A DNA stretch of 64,000 nucleotides from Armatimonadota bacterium (GTDB taxonomy: Bacteria; Armatimonadota; Fimbriimonadia; Fimbriimonadales; Fimbriimonadaceae), in NCBI GenBank assembly GCA_018268375.1, contig JAFDWS010000006.1, forward strand, positions 417,115-481,114. Direction: 5' to 3'. Shown in pieces: positions 52,960 to 61,601 of this stretch (positions are counted from its first letter, which is position 1; each line of letters begins with the position of its first letter). The notes under the pieces are model-generated. The model was not told the DNA's origin. It made no database searches and worked only from the letters and a program-made list of their open reading frames with translations. The position numbers and the translations under genes are program-made.

Positions 52960-53340
52960 ATGGCAATCACATTGTCTGAGCGCGCGGCATGCGAACTGAA
53001 GGAACTGATGGTCAGCCAGCAGAAGGCGGGAGCCGCTCTTCGGATATGGGTCGCTGGCGGCGGTTGCTCCGGTCTGAGCTATGGAATGGCGTTGGACGAC
53101 GGTCAGCCGGAAGATGGCGACAATGTTTTTGACCAGGACGGCATCAAGCTTTACGTCGACGGCCTGAGTCTCCAGTACATGGACGGCTCGTCCGTGGATT
53201 ACGTCGACGACATGATGGGCGGTGGGTTCAAAATTGAGAACCCGAACGCCGTGAGCACCTGCGGTTGCGGCTCCTCCTTCAAGGCTGAAGGCGAGGAAGG
53301 CGGCGGTGGCGGGTGCGGAAGTTGCGGCTGCAACTCATAA
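52960..53340 (+). CDS. A-type iron-sulfur carrier (ErpA/IscA/HesB family) with extra Cys tail
   Basis: A 126-residue protein. The three family cysteines are visible: C36 in GGGCSG, and C101 and C103 in CGCGSSF. It carries or transfers Fe-S clusters to apoproteins. After the usual end of the domain there is a Gly-rich tail with three more cysteines (C119, C122, C124), not usual for the family. Neighbouring ferredoxin suggests Fe-S context, but they are on opposite strands. GGTGAAAG precedes the start. Confidence 0.93.
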   Translation: MAITLSERAACELKELMVSQQKAGAALRIWVAGGGCSGLSYGMALDDGQPEDGDNVFDQDGIKLYVDGLSLQYMDGSSVDYVDDMMGGGFKIENPNAVSTCGCGSSFKAEGEEGGGGGCGSCGCNS

Positions 53341-53347
53341 CCCAGTC

Positions 53348-53719
53348 TCAGCTGACCAGGTGCTCGCCCTGCGACTGGAAGACCCCGTGGACATAGTCCA
53401 CCCACTCCATGCGCTGGCCCGTGTCTTTCGGATGGCACCGGAACCCCGTGGCATAGAGGTCTGACTCTTCAATCGGTAGGCAATACCGGACTTCCCCACT
53501 GACGACAAGGGGCTCGCCGGTTGCCCGGCAAATCTGGATCGTCATCGTTGTGCCCGGCTCGAAGGTTTCCTTTGAACGGACTTGGAGGCCCCCCAGGCTC
53601 ACGTCGATGACGACCGAGCGGACGGTGCGGCCCGCGCCTTGCGGTTGCAGAATCGCGTATTCGAGGAGTTCAAAACGGGCGTGCTTCCTGTTCTCGCGGG
53701 AGTCCTCTGATTGGCTCAT
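53348..53719 (-). CDS. PilZ-domain protein (third of three), canonical motifs
   Basis: A 123-residue single-domain protein with both c-di-GMP-binding motifs intact: R11-K-H-A-R15 (RxxxR) and D39-V-S-L-G-G44 (D/NxSxxG). It should bind c-di-GMP. Convergent with the A-type carrier gene, 7 nt apart. Unlike the two neighbours at 51363 and 52001 it has no N-terminal extension. Confidence 0.88.
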   Translation of the reverse strand: MSQSEDSRENRKHARFELLEYAILQPQGAGRTVRSVVIDVSLGGLQVRSKETFEPGTTMTIQICRATGEPLVVSGEVRYCLPIEESDLYATGFRCHPKDTGQRMEWVDYVHGVFQSQGEHLVS

Positions 53720-53825
53720 GTCCTCTATCTCCGGATCGTGCGGGATCCGCTAGTCAGATTCTCGGCCCCGCGATCCTTGATCTCCAGGTTCTTTGTTCCA
53801 TCTTTGGGCCCCAAACAGAAAAGAA

Positions 53826-53851
53826 CCCCGGCAAGTCAATTCTTGCCGGGG
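53826..53851 (-). terminator. Strong terminator of the copper-amine-oxidase-N-type protein gene
   Basis: CCCCGGCAAG and CTTGCCGGGG form a perfect 10-bp stem with a 6-nt loop, followed on the minus strand by TTCTTTT. It lies 25-50 nt past the stop at 53876. Confidence 0.88.
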
Positions 53852-53875
53852 CCGTTGTCAGATAAGCGGAGGGGT

Positions 53876-55333
53876 TTACTTGCTGCCTTTCGTGATCAAT
53901 ACGTGCTTCGTGTTCGGGTCGTATTGAACCTCGACATTGAGCAACCTTTGGACAAAACTCAGGGGAACGATCGACCGGCCGTTCTCAATGAAGCTCGGCC
54001 TTTCGAAGCTGACTCTGTCGCCGTTGAGCAGGCCAAAGTCGTCGCCGATCCTAAAGCGGACGTCTTGACCAAGACCGTTACCGGTCACAACTTTGTCCTG
54101 CGCTTGCCACTTAACGCTGCCACCGACGTGCTCGAAGAGGTGCCGGAAAGGCGTCAGGGCGATGCCGTCGGTCACTCTCGGCATGACGTCGAACTCCACC
54201 GGCTCCCCGTTGATTAAAATCGGGAAGTAGCCAATGTCGGGAAGCTTCGTGCCAAACGTAATGCTGACCGGCTTGCCGCTTGTCGCTGCCGACGTCGTGG
54301 CCGGGCTGTGGACCGCGACCGTCTCGGAGGGCCGGACATCGACGACGGCCTTGGAAGTCTGCTGGGCTCCGGCGGAGGGAACACCCGGCGTGACGGCACT
54401 CGCCTTCGTCTTCTCGGTGTTCACCGGCTTTGCCACGTCGCGGTTGCCTGTGGGACGCATGACACGCTGCCCAGTGGCGAGGCCCTGCTCGTAGGTCACG
54501 GCCTTCGTGCCCGACCGCTTGGACACAACCGGCTCGAACTGGTTCGAGCTCGGCACCAAGGCTGTCAGCGCAGGGCTTGCAGCGGTGGCCTTCGTCTCGA
54601 CCGGCTTCTGCGTCGTGACGGGCTTTGCAGTCTCTGCAGGCTTCGAGCCGCTTGTGCGAGGCTCGAAGTTGCCGTTCACCGGCGAAGTCATTCGCTCGGT
54701 GCGACCGCCAGGATTGTTGACGAAGATGCGCATCCGCTGTGTGCGGAACGTGTTGCTCGCGTCGTCCACCACCCAGGCCTCGACTTCATGCCAGCCGTTG
54801 GTGATCTTGTTGGTGTCCCAAAGGAAATTGTAGGGGGCGTAGTTCTTGAGGGATTGGAACTGGTCGTCCACGAAGAAGCTCACGTAGGAGTTCTTCATCT
54901 CGTACTTGAACCCGACGCTGATTTCCACCATGCCTTGCACGGAATCGCCGGAGCGCGGCTTCGACAAGAAGACCGGGCCCGAGGCAGTGCGATCCATGGA
55001 GACGTGGGTCTGCTCGGTGGCCAAGACCGCGCCGTCGGCACCATAAAGCCTGACTTGGACGACGTTGTCGCCGTCCTTCAGCTTGGTCGTGTCCATCGTG
55101 AAGTTCGTCTCGCCGGTGGTGGCGTCTCCACTCACGGCCCTGGTCGCAACACTGACGCCATTGATCCTCAACTCGACCAAGGTGGCCTTGGCGCCGTTGT
55201 AGCGCACGGTAAGCGTCTTGCTGTCGCCAGCCTTCGTCAGAACGACCTCCTGAGCCATCCACGCCTGCGCCGTCAACCCAGCGCAAGTCAGGCCCGCGGC
55301 GATCGCCCAACGCATCTTTGACAAGTTCCTCAT
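53876..55333 (-). CDS. Secreted protein with Ig-like and copper amine oxidase N-terminal-type domains
   Basis: A 485-residue protein with a signal peptide (MRWAIAAGLTCAGLTAQA). An Ig-like region (about 30-230, with HVSMDRT and repeated strand patterns) is followed by a Thr/Ala/Lys/Val-rich low-complexity linker (about 235-370). The C-terminal domain (about 370-485) has LINGEPVEFD, LTPFRHLFEHVG and SIVPLSFVQRLLNVEVQYD, the signature of the copper amine oxidase N-terminal 'stalk' domain often used as a wall-binding or surface module. ATG 55333 is chosen for the signal and GGGCGGG upstream. Role: surface or envelope structure, unproven. Confidence 0.82.
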   Translation of the reverse strand: MRNLSKMRWAIAAGLTCAGLTAQAWMAQEVVLTKAGDSKTLTVRYNGAKATLVELRINGVSVATRAVSGDATTGETNFTMDTTKLKDGDNVVQVRLYGADGAVLATEQTHVSMDRTASGPVFLSKPRSGDSVQGMVEISVGFKYEMKNSYVSFFVDDQFQSLKNYAPYNFLWDTNKITNGWHEVEAWVVDDASNTFRTQRMRIFVNNPGGRTERMTSPVNGNFEPRTSGSKPAETAKPVTTQKPVETKATAASPALTALVPSSNQFEPVVSKRSGTKAVTYEQGLATGQRVMRPTGNRDVAKPVNTEKTKASAVTPGVPSAGAQQTSKAVVDVRPSETVAVHSPATTSAATSGKPVSITFGTKLPDIGYFPILINGEPVEFDVMPRVTDGIALTPFRHLFEHVGGSVKWQAQDKVVTGNGLGQDVRFRIGDDFGLLNGDRVSFERPSFIENGRSIVPLSFVQRLLNVEVQYDPNTKHVLITKGSK

Positions 55334-55439
55334 ACTGCCCGCCCTGGGCGCAGTCCACCCAAGTTCTCCTATTGTTCCAACCTTGAGACGCAAAAGTCAA
55401 GGTCAAAAGTGCGGGCTGCTGGTCGCAAGGGAGTCTAGA

Positions 55440-56612
55440 ATGAAGGTTCGAGCCATGATCGGGGCCGCTGTTCTCTCGCTTCTCCGCCTCGCCGCACCCG
55501 CCGACCCAGGAACCGCTTTGCACGACTACATCTCGTCACCAGATCAGAGCTTTAGCTGGAAGGAGGCAAAGTACGGCGCCCACACTTGCCTCAAAATGCG
55601 CTCCCAAACCTGGCACGGCAACCCGTGGGACCACGATGTCGTCATCTGCTCGCCAAAGGGCAAATCGGACCACAAAACCTGGGTGCTCCACATCACTGGC
55701 GCCGACCCTAACGCTTTCGACGTGGACTGGTCGCAGCACCTCGCCGACACCAGCGGCTGCCCCGTCGCCATTCTCTTCCAGATCCCCGTCCAACCCCTCT
55801 GGGACAAGAAAGAGGACGACCTCATCGCCCACACCTTCGAGCAGTACCTCGCCACCGGAGACGAGACTTGGCCGCTGCTCCTGCCCATGGTCAAGAGCGC
55901 CGTCCGGGCGATGGACGCCGTCCAGGAATACGACAAACGCGCCCGAAAATTCGTCCCCTTTGGCGCAAGCAAGCGCGGCTGGACCTCCTGGCTTACCGCC
56001 GCCACCCAGGACAAACGTGTCGTCGGCGTCGCCCCCATGCTCTTCGACAACCTGAACATGCCCGCCCAGCTCCATAAACAGCTCACCGACTGGGGCGAGT
56101 TCAGCCCGATGATCAAGGACTACACCAACCGGAACCTCGAGGACACCGTCGACAGCCCCGAAGGCAAGCGCCTCGTCCAGATCGTCGACCCCTACAGCTA
56201 TCTCGACCGCATCAACGTGCCCATCATGACCATCAACGGCGCCAACGACCCCTATTGGACCACCGACGCCAGCTCCCTCTATTGGGACAAGATCAAGGGC
56301 CCGAAGTGGTCCGTCACCGTGCCGAACCTTGGCCACGCCTTCGAGAAGACAGAGTGGTGGACGCCGAGCCTGGCCGCCTTCGTGAAGATGTGCAGCGCAG
56401 GGGCGGCCAAAGAATGGGCCAAGCTCAAACCCCTGAAGACGGAAGAGTGGTCAGCCACCAGCAAAGACCGCCACTTCGCCGACAAGGAGTGGAGGTCGAC
56501 TGGCAAGGGAGCATCGGGCGATTGGCGAGCGTCTTTCCGCGCCACGAGGACGGCCTGGCACAGCATCGAGTTCTGGCTCACCAGCGCACCGACCGTCGCC
56601 AAGATTCCTTGA
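55440..56612 (+). CDS. PhoPQ-activated pathogenicity-related (PqaA-type) alpha/beta hydrolase
   Basis: A 390-residue secreted protein. A signal peptide covers about residues 1-22. LHDYISSPDQSFSW, the HGNPWDHD motif, and GASKRGWTSWL (nucleophile Ser after GAS-K, as in the PqaA family) follow. Catalytic partners are likely Asp in GANDPYWTTD and a late His in NLGHAF. Substrate unknown in all organisms. AGGGAG lies 7-8 nt before ATG 55440. The stop is followed 2 nt later by a 21-nt tandem array that stays in frame. Confidence 0.85.
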   Translation: MKVRAMIGAAVLSLLRLAAPADPGTALHDYISSPDQSFSWKEAKYGAHTCLKMRSQTWHGNPWDHDVVICSPKGKSDHKTWVLHITGADPNAFDVDWSQHLADTSGCPVAILFQIPVQPLWDKKEDDLIAHTFEQYLATGDETWPLLLPMVKSAVRAMDAVQEYDKRARKFVPFGASKRGWTSWLTAATQDKRVVGVAPMLFDNLNMPAQLHKQLTDWGEFSPMIKDYTNRNLEDTVDSPEGKRLVQIVDPYSYLDRINVPIMTINGANDPYWTTDASSLYWDKIKGPKWSVTVPNLGHAFEKTEWWTPSLAAFVKMCSAGAAKEWAKLKPLKTEEWSATSKDRHFADKEWRSTGKGASGDWRASFRATRTAWHSIEFWLTSAPTVAKIP

Positions 56613-56614
56613 CC

Positions 56615-56803
56615 GCACTCGGAGACCTCCACCGAGCACTTTGTCCGCCCCAAAGAGCACTGTCTTCGCGTCTCAGGGCACTCTGCCCCTCTCACAGAGC
56701 ACTTTGTTTGTGTCAAAGAGCCCTTTCTTTGTGTCAAAGAGGCCTTTGTTCGCACCAAAGAGCACTGCCTTCGTGTCAAAGAGCACTTGGAGGGCACCAA
56801 GCC
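56615..56803 (+). repeat. 21-nt tandem repeat, nine units
   Basis: Nine consecutive 21-nt units, no phase slips, approximate consensus GCACTTTGTTCGTGTCAAAGA. The first and last units are most degenerate; units at 56699-56782 are closest to consensus. Being a multiple of three it encodes a heptapeptide repeat in each frame; in the frame of the preceding gene, after its TGA, this reads HFVRVKE-like units. Confidence 0.9.
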
Positions 56804-56930
56804 TTGCTCTCGAAGCCCTGACGACGATCTTTGGAACGCCCCGAGTGACCTTCATCGCGTTCCAAGGAGTCGGGGATGCCAATGAGAGCGAATTGGACAT
56901 CAAAGAGGCCCCCGCAACGACCAGCAAGCC

Positions 56931-57010
56931 CGCCGCGAACCGGTCCTCCCCCAATTGCGATGAACGTGCGCCATTGGGGGAGGTGGATGGCGAAGACAGA
57001 CGGAGGGGGC
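56931..57010. repeat. 80-nt direct repeat with hairpin, copy 1
   Basis: Matches 57141-57220 at 76 of 80 positions. It contains an 11-bp perfect inverted repeat, CCTCCCCCAAT (56945-56955) and ATTGGGGGAGG (56973-56983), with a 17-nt loop. Resembles a REP/palindromic unit in plan. Confidence 0.85.
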
Positions 57011-57140
57011 AGGAGTCGGTGGGCCCTTCCCCCTCCGCCCTGCGGGCACCTCCCCCGGTGCCCCGCACGAACATCGGGGAACCCGGGGGAGGAACTTAAA
57101 GCTCGGCGACGGTGGTTGTCCGCGAAGGCTGAGGAACGTG

Positions 57141-57220
57141 CGCCGCGAGCCGGTCCTCCCCCAATTGCGATGGCCGTGCGCCATTGGGGGAGGTGGATGG
57201 CGAAGCCAGACGGAGGGGGC
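57141..57220. repeat. 80-nt direct repeat with hairpin, copy 2
   Basis: Second copy, same orientation as copy 1, offset 210 nt. Inverted-repeat arms are preserved exactly; the four differences are in the flank and in the loop and tail (GAAC/GAGC, TGAACG/TGGCCG, AAGAC/AAGCC), so the hairpin has been conserved while the loop changed. Confidence 0.85.
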
Positions 57221-57235
57221 GAAGAGAACGGGGAA

Positions 57236-57562
57236 TCAAAGCTCCGCCGTGACGACGCTGGAGATCCCACCGCGCACATTGAAGCGGCCCACGACCCGCA
57301 TCTTGCGGGGCTTGCACGCTGCCGAGAGCTCTTCGAGGAGCCGATTGATCACGGCTTCGAAGTAAATGCCCTCGTTCCGGAACGAGTAGTAGTAGAGCTT
57401 GAGCGACTTGAGCTCGATGCAGAGCTGGTCGGGGACGTACTCCAGCTCGATGGTCGCGAAGTCAGGCTGGCCGGTCTTGGGGCAGACGCTGGTGAACTCG
57501 GGACAGACGTGGAGAATGGTGTAGTCGCGGCCCGGCGAGGGGTTCGGGAAAGTCTCGATCAT
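57236..57562 (-). CDS. queF: NADPH-dependent 7-cyano-7-deazaguanine reductase (QueF, short type)
   Basis: A 108-residue protein of the unimodular QueF family. It has [13 protein letters not shown] (catalytic Cys27 and Asp34), [16 protein letters not shown] (the QueF motif), and NRLLEEL. It reduces preQ0 to preQ1 in queuosine biosynthesis. ATG 57562 avoids overlap with fabD; no good ribosome binding site is seen. QueC, QueD and QueE are not in the window. It is divergent from fabD with 43 nt between starts. Confidence 0.93.
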   Translation of the reverse strand: MIETFPNPSPGRDYTILHVCPEFTSVCPKTGQPDFATIELEYVPDQLCIELKSLKLYYYSFRNEGIYFEAVINRLLEELSAACKPRKMRVVGRFNVRGGISSVVTAEL

Positions 57563-57605
57563 GCCGGGGAAGGTACCGCTTACGAGTGGGTAACCTCCGG
57601 GGCCT

Positions 57606-58553
57606 ATGATCGCGGTCGTCTTCCCAGGACAAGGCTCGCAAAAGCCCGGCATGGGGCAAGACCTCTGCGAGCACTACCCTGAGGCGCGACAGGTCTTCGA
57701 CGAGGCGAGCGAAGCGGTCGGGATCGACGTCGCCGAGCTCTGCTTCCACTCCGACGAGGAGACCCTGCGCAAGACGGAGAACGCCCAGCTCGCCCTCTAC
57801 ACGTGCGGCCTCGCGGCCTGGCGCGCGCTGCAGGCGAAGACGGGCCTGGACGTGGACGTTTTCGCTGGGCACAGCGTGGGCGAATATCCTGCGGTGGTCG
57901 CGGCCGGCGCTCTTGGCGTGGGGCAGGGCGCAAAGCTCGTCCGCAAACGTGGCGAGATCATGGCCAAGGCTGGACAGACCCGCCCCGGCACGATGGCGGC
58001 GGTGCTCGGGATGGAACGGGCCGACTTGGAGGCCCTCTGCAAAGAAGTGTCCCAAAGCGGGGTCTGCGTGATCGCGAACGACAACTCGCCCGGCCAATTG
58101 GTGATCTCCGGCGACATCGACACGGTCCAGGCGGCCTGCGCCCTCGCCCCCGAGCGCGGGGCGAAGCGGTCGATCCCATTGAATGTCAGCGGCGCCTTCC
58201 ATAGTCCGCTCATGGAGGATTCGGCCAAAGAGATGGGGGCCGCTTTGGCGGAGGCTGGCTTCGGTGACCGGGCCCAGGAACACGTCGTCTATGCGAACGT
58301 GACGGCAGGTCGGGTCGAGCACGCGAAAGAGTGGCCGGCCTTGCTGGAAGCCCAGCTCAAGTCCTCGGTCTTGTGGTGCGACAGCGTCCAAGCCATGGTC
58401 TGCGACGGCGTCACGGTGTTCGTCGAGTGCGGCGTTGGCGAGGTGTTGACGGGACTGCTGCGCCGGATCGACGCCGACGCGAAAGGAATGAAGGTCGTGG
58501 ATTCGGCAACGCTCGAGCAGACGGCCACTGAGCTGAAAGGGGTGCCTGCGTGA
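57606..58553 (+). CDS. fabD: Malonyl-CoA:ACP transacylase
   Basis: A 315-residue enzyme that loads malonate onto acyl-carrier protein for fatty-acid synthesis. VFPGQGSQ, the nucleophile Ser90 in GHSVGEY, and His in SGAFHSPLM (about 198) are the family hallmarks. Its stop overlaps the fabG start by GTGA, so the two are coupled. FabH, AcpP and FabF are not in the window. Confidence 0.95.
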   Translation: MIAVVFPGQGSQKPGMGQDLCEHYPEARQVFDEASEAVGIDVAELCFHSDEETLRKTENAQLALYTCGLAAWRALQAKTGLDVDVFAGHSVGEYPAVVAAGALGVGQGAKLVRKRGEIMAKAGQTRPGTMAAVLGMERADLEALCKEVSQSGVCVIANDNSPGQLVISGDIDTVQAACALAPERGAKRSIPLNVSGAFHSPLMEDSAKEMGAALAEAGFGDRAQEHVVYANVTAGRVEHAKEWPALLEAQLKSSVLWCDSVQAMVCDGVTVFVECGVGEVLTGLLRRIDADAKGMKVVDSATLEQTATELKGVPA

Positions 58554-59278
58554 ACAGGTTCGAAGGCAAAGTCGTTGTTGTGACGGGTGGCAGCCGTGGA
58601 ATCGGCAAGGAGATCGCCGCCCGGTTTGCGGCCGAAGGCGCCAAAGTCGCCGTGATCGCGACCACCCAGTCCAATGCAGACAAGACTGCGGGCGAAATTG
58701 GCGGCAAGGGTTATGCGTGCAACATCGGCGACAGCGCACAGGTCGACGCGACCTTCACAACGATCGAGTCGGACCTCGGGACGCCCTCGATCCTCGTCAA
58801 CAACGCGGGCGTGACCCGCGACACGCTGATGATGCGGATGTCCGAGGAGGATTGGGACACCGTCTTGGACGTGAACCTCAAGGGCGCCTTTCTTTGCAGC
58901 AAGGCTGTCATGCGCGGAATGATGAAGGCGCGCTGGGGACGGATCGTGAACGTCACGAGCATCGTCGGCATCGGTGGTGCCGCGGGCCAAGCCAACTATG
59001 CCGCCAGTAAAGCGGGACTGATCGGCCTCACGAAGTCGATCGCGAAGGAACTCGGCTCTCGGGGAATCACTTGCAACGCCGTCGCACCGGGCTTCATCGA
59101 GACCGACATGACCCACGAGCTGCCCGAGGAGTTCCGCGAGTTCGTGGTCAAGAAGGCACCGGCCGGGCGGCTCGGCGCTGCGGCAGATGTAGCGGCAGCC
59201 GTGCTGTTCCTCGCGTCTGAGGACGCGGCTTACATGACGGGTCAGACACTCGTCGTGGACGGCGGCCTTACGCTCTAG
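58550..59278 (+). CDS. fabG: 3-oxoacyl-ACP reductase
   Basis: A 242-residue short-chain dehydrogenase. GGSRGIGKEI (NADPH binding), NNAGVTRD, catalytic Ser in NVTSIVGIGG, and YAASKAG (Tyr-Lys) are all present, with FIETDMT and a C-terminal GQTLVVDGGLTL. It reduces 3-oxoacyl-ACP in chain elongation. The GTG start lies in the fabD stop (GTGA). Confidence 0.95.
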   Translation: MNRFEGKVVVVTGGSRGIGKEIAARFAAEGAKVAVIATTQSNADKTAGEIGGKGYACNIGDSAQVDATFTTIESDLGTPSILVNNAGVTRDTLMMRMSEEDWDTVLDVNLKGAFLCSKAVMRGMMKARWGRIVNVTSIVGIGGAAGQANYAASKAGLIGLTKSIAKELGSRGITCNAVAPGFIETDMTHELPEEFREFVVKKAPAGRLGAAADVAAAVLFLASEDAAYMTGQTLVVDGGLTL

Positions 59279-59336
59279 AGCCCGTACTTTTGCCGCAAAG
59301 TCGGCGTTGAAGAAGTGGGAGGGTGCAGAGCCGCCC

Positions 59337-61601
59337 ATGTTTCCATCTTCGATTTTTCGCGTCGCCGTCATTGGCACCCATGCGCCCCGCCAGTGCGGAA
59401 TCGCTACTTTTACAGGAGATTTGGCAGGTGCCATCGCATCGGCCGGAGGAGAGGTCGAGGTCATTGCCGTAGTCGAGCCTGGTGACGAGGACGTGTACCA
59501 GGCGCCCGTGTCGAAGGTCTTTCGTCAAGAGGAGCGCTCCGACTACATACGCGTTGCGGATTGGATCAACGGCAACGGCTTTGACGCGGTCTGCTTGCAG
59601 CACGAGTTTGGAATCTACGGTGGATCCTATGGCCGGCACATCACAGGGCTTCTCGAGCGTCTAGACGTTCCTGTCCTGACGACACTGCACACGATCTTGG
59701 AGCGGCCGACGCATGACCAGCGGGTCGCCTTCGATGAAGTCCTTCAGCTTTCCTCCGGTTTGGCGACGATGAGTAAGAAAGGGCGACAACTCTTGCTCGA
59801 CGTGTACGGAGTTCCCGACAGTCGGATCACCGTCGTCCCCCACGGCATTCCTGAGGTCGGCCCCAAGTCCTCCGAGGACGCCAAAGCTCGACTTGGCCTA
59901 TCGGGACGCAAAGTGCTCTTGACCTTTGGCCTGCTGTCTCCCGACAAAGGCATCGAACAGGTGATCGAAGCCCTCCCAGACCTCGTTGAGGCATGCCCTG
60001 ACTTGCTTTATCTTGTCGTAGGAGCGACCCACCCCAAGATTCGACTCCACCATGGCGAGAGTTATCGACAGCAACTCATGGATCTTGCGCGGCGGTTGGG
60101 CGTCGTGGCCCACGTCGAATTCGAAAACCGCTTCATGACCCTTGATGAACTCACCCTTCGGTTGCAAGCAGCCGACGTTTACGTGACTCCTTATCTAAAG
60201 CGGGAGCAGATCACGTCGGGGGCCCTTTCCTATGCGTTCGGCTGCGGTAATGCTGTCGTTTCCACTCCCTACTGGCACGCGGAGGAATTGCTGGCTGACG
60301 GACGGGGGCGACTGGTTCCCTTCGGGTGTCCAGAGGGAATCTCTGCTACCGTCCAGGACCTGTTGGCCGACCCCGTCGAGCTCCAACGGATCCAAATGGA
60401 TGCCTACCGGCACGGCCTCGCTATGCAATGGCCGAACATTGGCCGCAAGTACCTCAAAGTGTTTCGCTCGCTGCGACCGGCGGTCGCGGCCCTGCCATCG
60501 GATCATCCGAGCTCAGAAGAAGTGATGGGGACGCCGTTGGGTCTCGACCGCCTTCTCGACATGACAGACGATGTGGGACTGCTCCAGCACGCTACGTATT
60601 CGGTGCCAAACCGGTTCGAAGGGTACTGCTTGGATGACAATGCCCGCGCGCTGGTCGCTTTGACTGGGATCGATTGCCCCGACAAACGGGTGCGAAAGGC
60701 AACGGAGACCTGCCTCGCCTTTGTCGACCACGCGTTTGACGGCGGCAAACGCACCTTTCGGAATTTCATGGGGTTCGACCGGACTTGGCTCGAATCGACC
60801 GGTTCGCACGACTCCTTCGGCCGTGCTATCTGGGGACTGGGATCAATCATCGGCGCAGGCAGGCGATCCTCGCACGTTGACCTCGCAAGTGAATTGCTGG
60901 TCAAGGCTTGCTCCGGCTTGCTTGCCGTCGACAGCTTACGTGCACGCGCCTACATGATCCTTGGCCTCGCCGCAGCGCAAGGGACTCCTTACAACGACCT
61001 GATTTCGAAGGCAAGGCGAACCCTTTCGACGTGGCTGCATCGGATCCTGGGTGAAAGGGCCACCACGGAGTGGCCATGGTTCGAGGACTCCTTGACTTAC
61101 GACAATGCCGTCCTTTGCGCCGCGCTCATCTGCGCAGGTCAAATGGATGGAGACGAGAGGATGACGCTTGACGCTCTTCGTTCGCTTCTTTGGCTGACAC
61201 AGGTTCAAACTGACGATGAGTCTCGATTCTTTCCGGTCGGATCCGACGGCTTCTGGCGAAGCGGAAGCGAAAGGGCGATTTATGATCAACAGCCACTGGA
61301 AGCATGGTCGACCATCCATGCGTGCGCGGTTGCATACGAGGCGACCCAAGACTCTCAGTGGCTCCGCGAAGCCAAGCGAGCTTGGGCGTGGTTCTTCGGC
61401 TCCAATAGTGGGTCGGTACGGATGGTCGACCCCGATACCGGGGGCTGCTTCGACGGCCTCACGCCCGACGGGGTCAATTTCAACCTTGGGGCCGAATCGA
61501 CCCTGAGCCTCCTAGGATCGTCACTGCTCGTTTCCAAATTGATCCAGCCACGTTCGCTCCCTGCCCTAACCTTTGCCGGCTACGCCAACGGGAGCACGTG
61601 A
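59337..61601 (+). CDS. GT4-family glycosyltransferase fused to an alpha/alpha-toroid domain
   Basis: A 754-residue cytosolic protein. Residues about 8-400 are a GT4 glycosyltransferase (VAVIGTHAPRQCGIATF, PHGIPE, LLTFGLLSPDKGIE, and PYLKREQITSGALSYAFGCG, an E-x7-E-type donor region). Residues about 420-750 form a helical region (FEGYCLDDNARALVAL, LTYDNAVLCAALICAG) resembling six-hairpin glycosidases. ATG 59337 is chosen; an in-frame TTG lies at 59307. It overlaps the GH130 gene by GTGA. The pair suggests mannose- or glucan-containing glycan metabolism. Confidence 0.82.
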   Translation: MFPSSIFRVAVIGTHAPRQCGIATFTGDLAGAIASAGGEVEVIAVVEPGDEDVYQAPVSKVFRQEERSDYIRVADWINGNGFDAVCLQHEFGIYGGSYGRHITGLLERLDVPVLTTLHTILERPTHDQRVAFDEVLQLSSGLATMSKKGRQLLLDVYGVPDSRITVVPHGIPEVGPKSSEDAKARLGLSGRKVLLTFGLLSPDKGIEQVIEALPDLVEACPDLLYLVVGATHPKIRLHHGESYRQQLMDLARRLGVVAHVEFENRFMTLDELTLRLQAADVYVTPYLKREQITSGALSYAFGCGNAVVSTPYWHAEELLADGRGRLVPFGCPEGISATVQDLLADPVELQRIQMDAYRHGLAMQWPNIGRKYLKVFRSLRPAVAALPSDHPSSEEVMGTPLGLDRLLDMTDDVGLLQHATYSVPNRFEGYCLDDNARALVALTGIDCPDKRVRKATETCLAFVDHAFDGGKRTFRNFMGFDRTWLESTGSHDSFGRAIWGLGSIIGAGRRSSHVDLASELLVKACSGLLAVDSLRARAYMILGLAAAQGTPYNDLISKARRTLSTWLHRILGERATTEWPWFEDSLTYDNAVLCAALICAGQMDGDERMTLDALRSLLWLTQVQTDDESRFFPVGSDGFWRSGSERAIYDQQPLEAWSTIHACAVAYEATQDSQWLREAKRAWAWFFGSNSGSVRMVDPDTGGCFDGLTPDGVNFNLGAESTLSLLGSSLLVSKLIQPRSLPALTFAGYANGST

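Larger units (their letters stand above)
56613..57235. other. 623-bp repeat-rich gap
   Basis: Contains the 21-nt tandem array (56615-56803), about 125 bp without features I can name (56804-56930), and two copies of an 80-nt element (56931-57010, 57141-57220) separated by a G/C-rich stretch with another hairpin (57044-57063). No convincing gene on either strand: open frames exist but they read the repeats in several frames. Confidence 0.7.

Noticed and set aside
56615..56803. CRISPR array
   Set aside because: Units are contiguous 21-mers with no unique spacers, and no cas genes are in the window.
56641..57099. Possible 152-codon repeat protein, and an antisense one
   Set aside because: Every frame reads heptapeptides across the array because of its 21-nt period; no ribosome binding site and no conserved domain.
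57462..59464. Two long minus-strand frames opposite fabD and fabG
   Set aside because: Both are shadow frames; fabD and fabG have full catalytic motifs on the plus strand.
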